A stretch of DNA of 64,000 bases from Nitrosomonas ureae. GTDB taxonomy: Bacteria; Pseudomonadota; Gammaproteobacteria; Burkholderiales; Nitrosomonadaceae. Positions 63,534 to 64,000 of the stretch are shown one piece after another. Each line of letters opens with the position of its first letter. Position 1 is the first letter of the stretch. The stretch spans positions 1,798,001-1,862,000 of the forward strand of contig NZ_CP013341.1 in assembly GCF_001455205.1 (NCBI RefSeq), written 5' to 3'. A program made the translations under genes and the position numbers. A model generated the notes under the pieces. That model had not been told where the DNA came from, made no database searches, and saw only the letters and a list, made by a program, of their open reading frames with translations.

Positions 63534-64000
63534 ATGAACGACTCATTACGTCGGATAGCGCATTTGGATATGGATGCTTTTTATGCTTCGGTTGAACTGT
63601 TGCGTTATCCTGAGTTGCATGGCTTGCCAGTTGTAATCGGTGGGCGCAACGAGCACCAGCCGGTGATAGGGGAGGATGGGAGAAGGCATTTTTACCGTTT
63701 GCGTGATTATACAGGTCGTGGTGTTATTACGACCGCTACTTATGAGGCACGTGCCTTGGGAATCCATTCCGCCATGGGTGTCATGAAAGCTGCGCAACTG
63801 GCGCCGGATGCGATTCTGTTGCCGGTGGATTTTGTTATTTACCGGCATTATTCGCGTTTGTTCAAAGCCGCTGTTGCGCGGATTGCTCCACAAATTGAGG
63901 ATTCCGGTATCGATGAGGTATACATGGATCTGAGTGATTTGCCCGATGAAATATTAGCATTGGCAAAACGCATCAAACAGGCAGTCAAGGAAGCTACCGG
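63534..64000 (+). CDS. dinB: DNA polymerase IV, 3' end cut by window edge
   Basis: Starts ATG 63534 and stays open to the window end, giving 155 residues. The Y-family palm begins RRIAHLDMDAFYASVELLRYPEL with the first catalytic Asp, then PVVIGG, GVITTATYEARALGIHSAM and the second catalytic site GIDEVYMDLSDLP with Asp and Glu. An insertion around EHQPVIGEDGRRHFYRLRDYTG is longer than in E. coli DinB. Translesion synthesis is the expected role. Confidence 0.9.
   Translation, partial: MNDSLRRIAHLDMDAFYASVELLRYPELHGLPVVIGGRNEHQPVIGEDGRRHFYRLRDYTGRGVITTATYEARALGIHSAMGVMKAAQLAPDAILLPVDFVIYRHYSRLFKAAVARIAPQIEDSGIDEVYMDLSDLPDEILALAKRIKQAVKEAT

Overview
The window looks like chromosome of a betaproteobacterium, most probably an ammonia oxidiser of the Nitrosomonas type. 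This is an inference from gene order and protein families: queA-tgt-yajC-secD-secF, smc-zipA, zapA followed by a 6S RNA, the LOG/DUF2782/thrB/BPSS1780 block beside polA, a two-subunit pyruvate carboxylase and a formate/nitrite-family channel. No amo or hao gene is present to prove it. Both edges cut genes: a giant RTX protein on the left and dinB on the right.

Layout. 1-4642: 3' part of a secreted calcium-binding RTX protein. 5023-12234: small membrane protein, then queuosine genes and Sec translocon accessory genes in one run, then a membrane-anchored thioredoxin-fold-like protein. 12253-19751: a nest of insertion sequences. Two different IS3-family transposase genes are each broken at the same codons (His-Ser-Asp/Arg-Gly-Ser) by two diverged IS110-group elements. 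Also present are a complete and a truncated IS1111-type element and a third IS3 fragment. 19838-26189: 6S RNA, zapA, a zapB-like gene, zipA, smc and queF. 26344-35183: mltD, an M17 aminopeptidase, thyA-folA, an ornithine-decarboxylase-like gene with a short upstream ORF, an interrupted TIGR03790 gene, dcd and apbC. 35309-47205: metG, an NTF2-like gene, yggS, BPSS1780-like, thrB, DUF2782, LOG, polA and RNase E. 47647-54622: rluC, a TesA-like esterase, a lipoprotein-type ABC exporter, hemW and an FNT channel. 54678-55954: an IS5-family element. 56018-64000: hemerythrin, FmdE-like gene, phoB with a PHO box, pycB/pycA, metY, ychJ and dinB.

The most interesting structure is in the IS nest. Upstream of each IS110 recombinase is a roughly 295-base non-coding left end whose predicted fold has the layout described for bridge RNAs. 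One loop carries a segment resembling the left target flank of that particular copy. Another loop carries segments matching the element's own right end and the complement of its left end. The two copies differ in the target segment in the same direction as their insertion sites differ. The IS1111 element also has a 3' non-coding region with short matches to both of its flanks.

Three conserved chromosomal genes are interrupted: rne at an A9 tract, hemW at a G8 tract, and the TIGR03790 gene by one in-frame TGA. These could be real mutations, slippage-controlled genes or sequence errors. A 21-codon ORF with a strong ribosome-binding site and promoter precedes the decarboxylase gene and is a candidate regulatory leader peptide.
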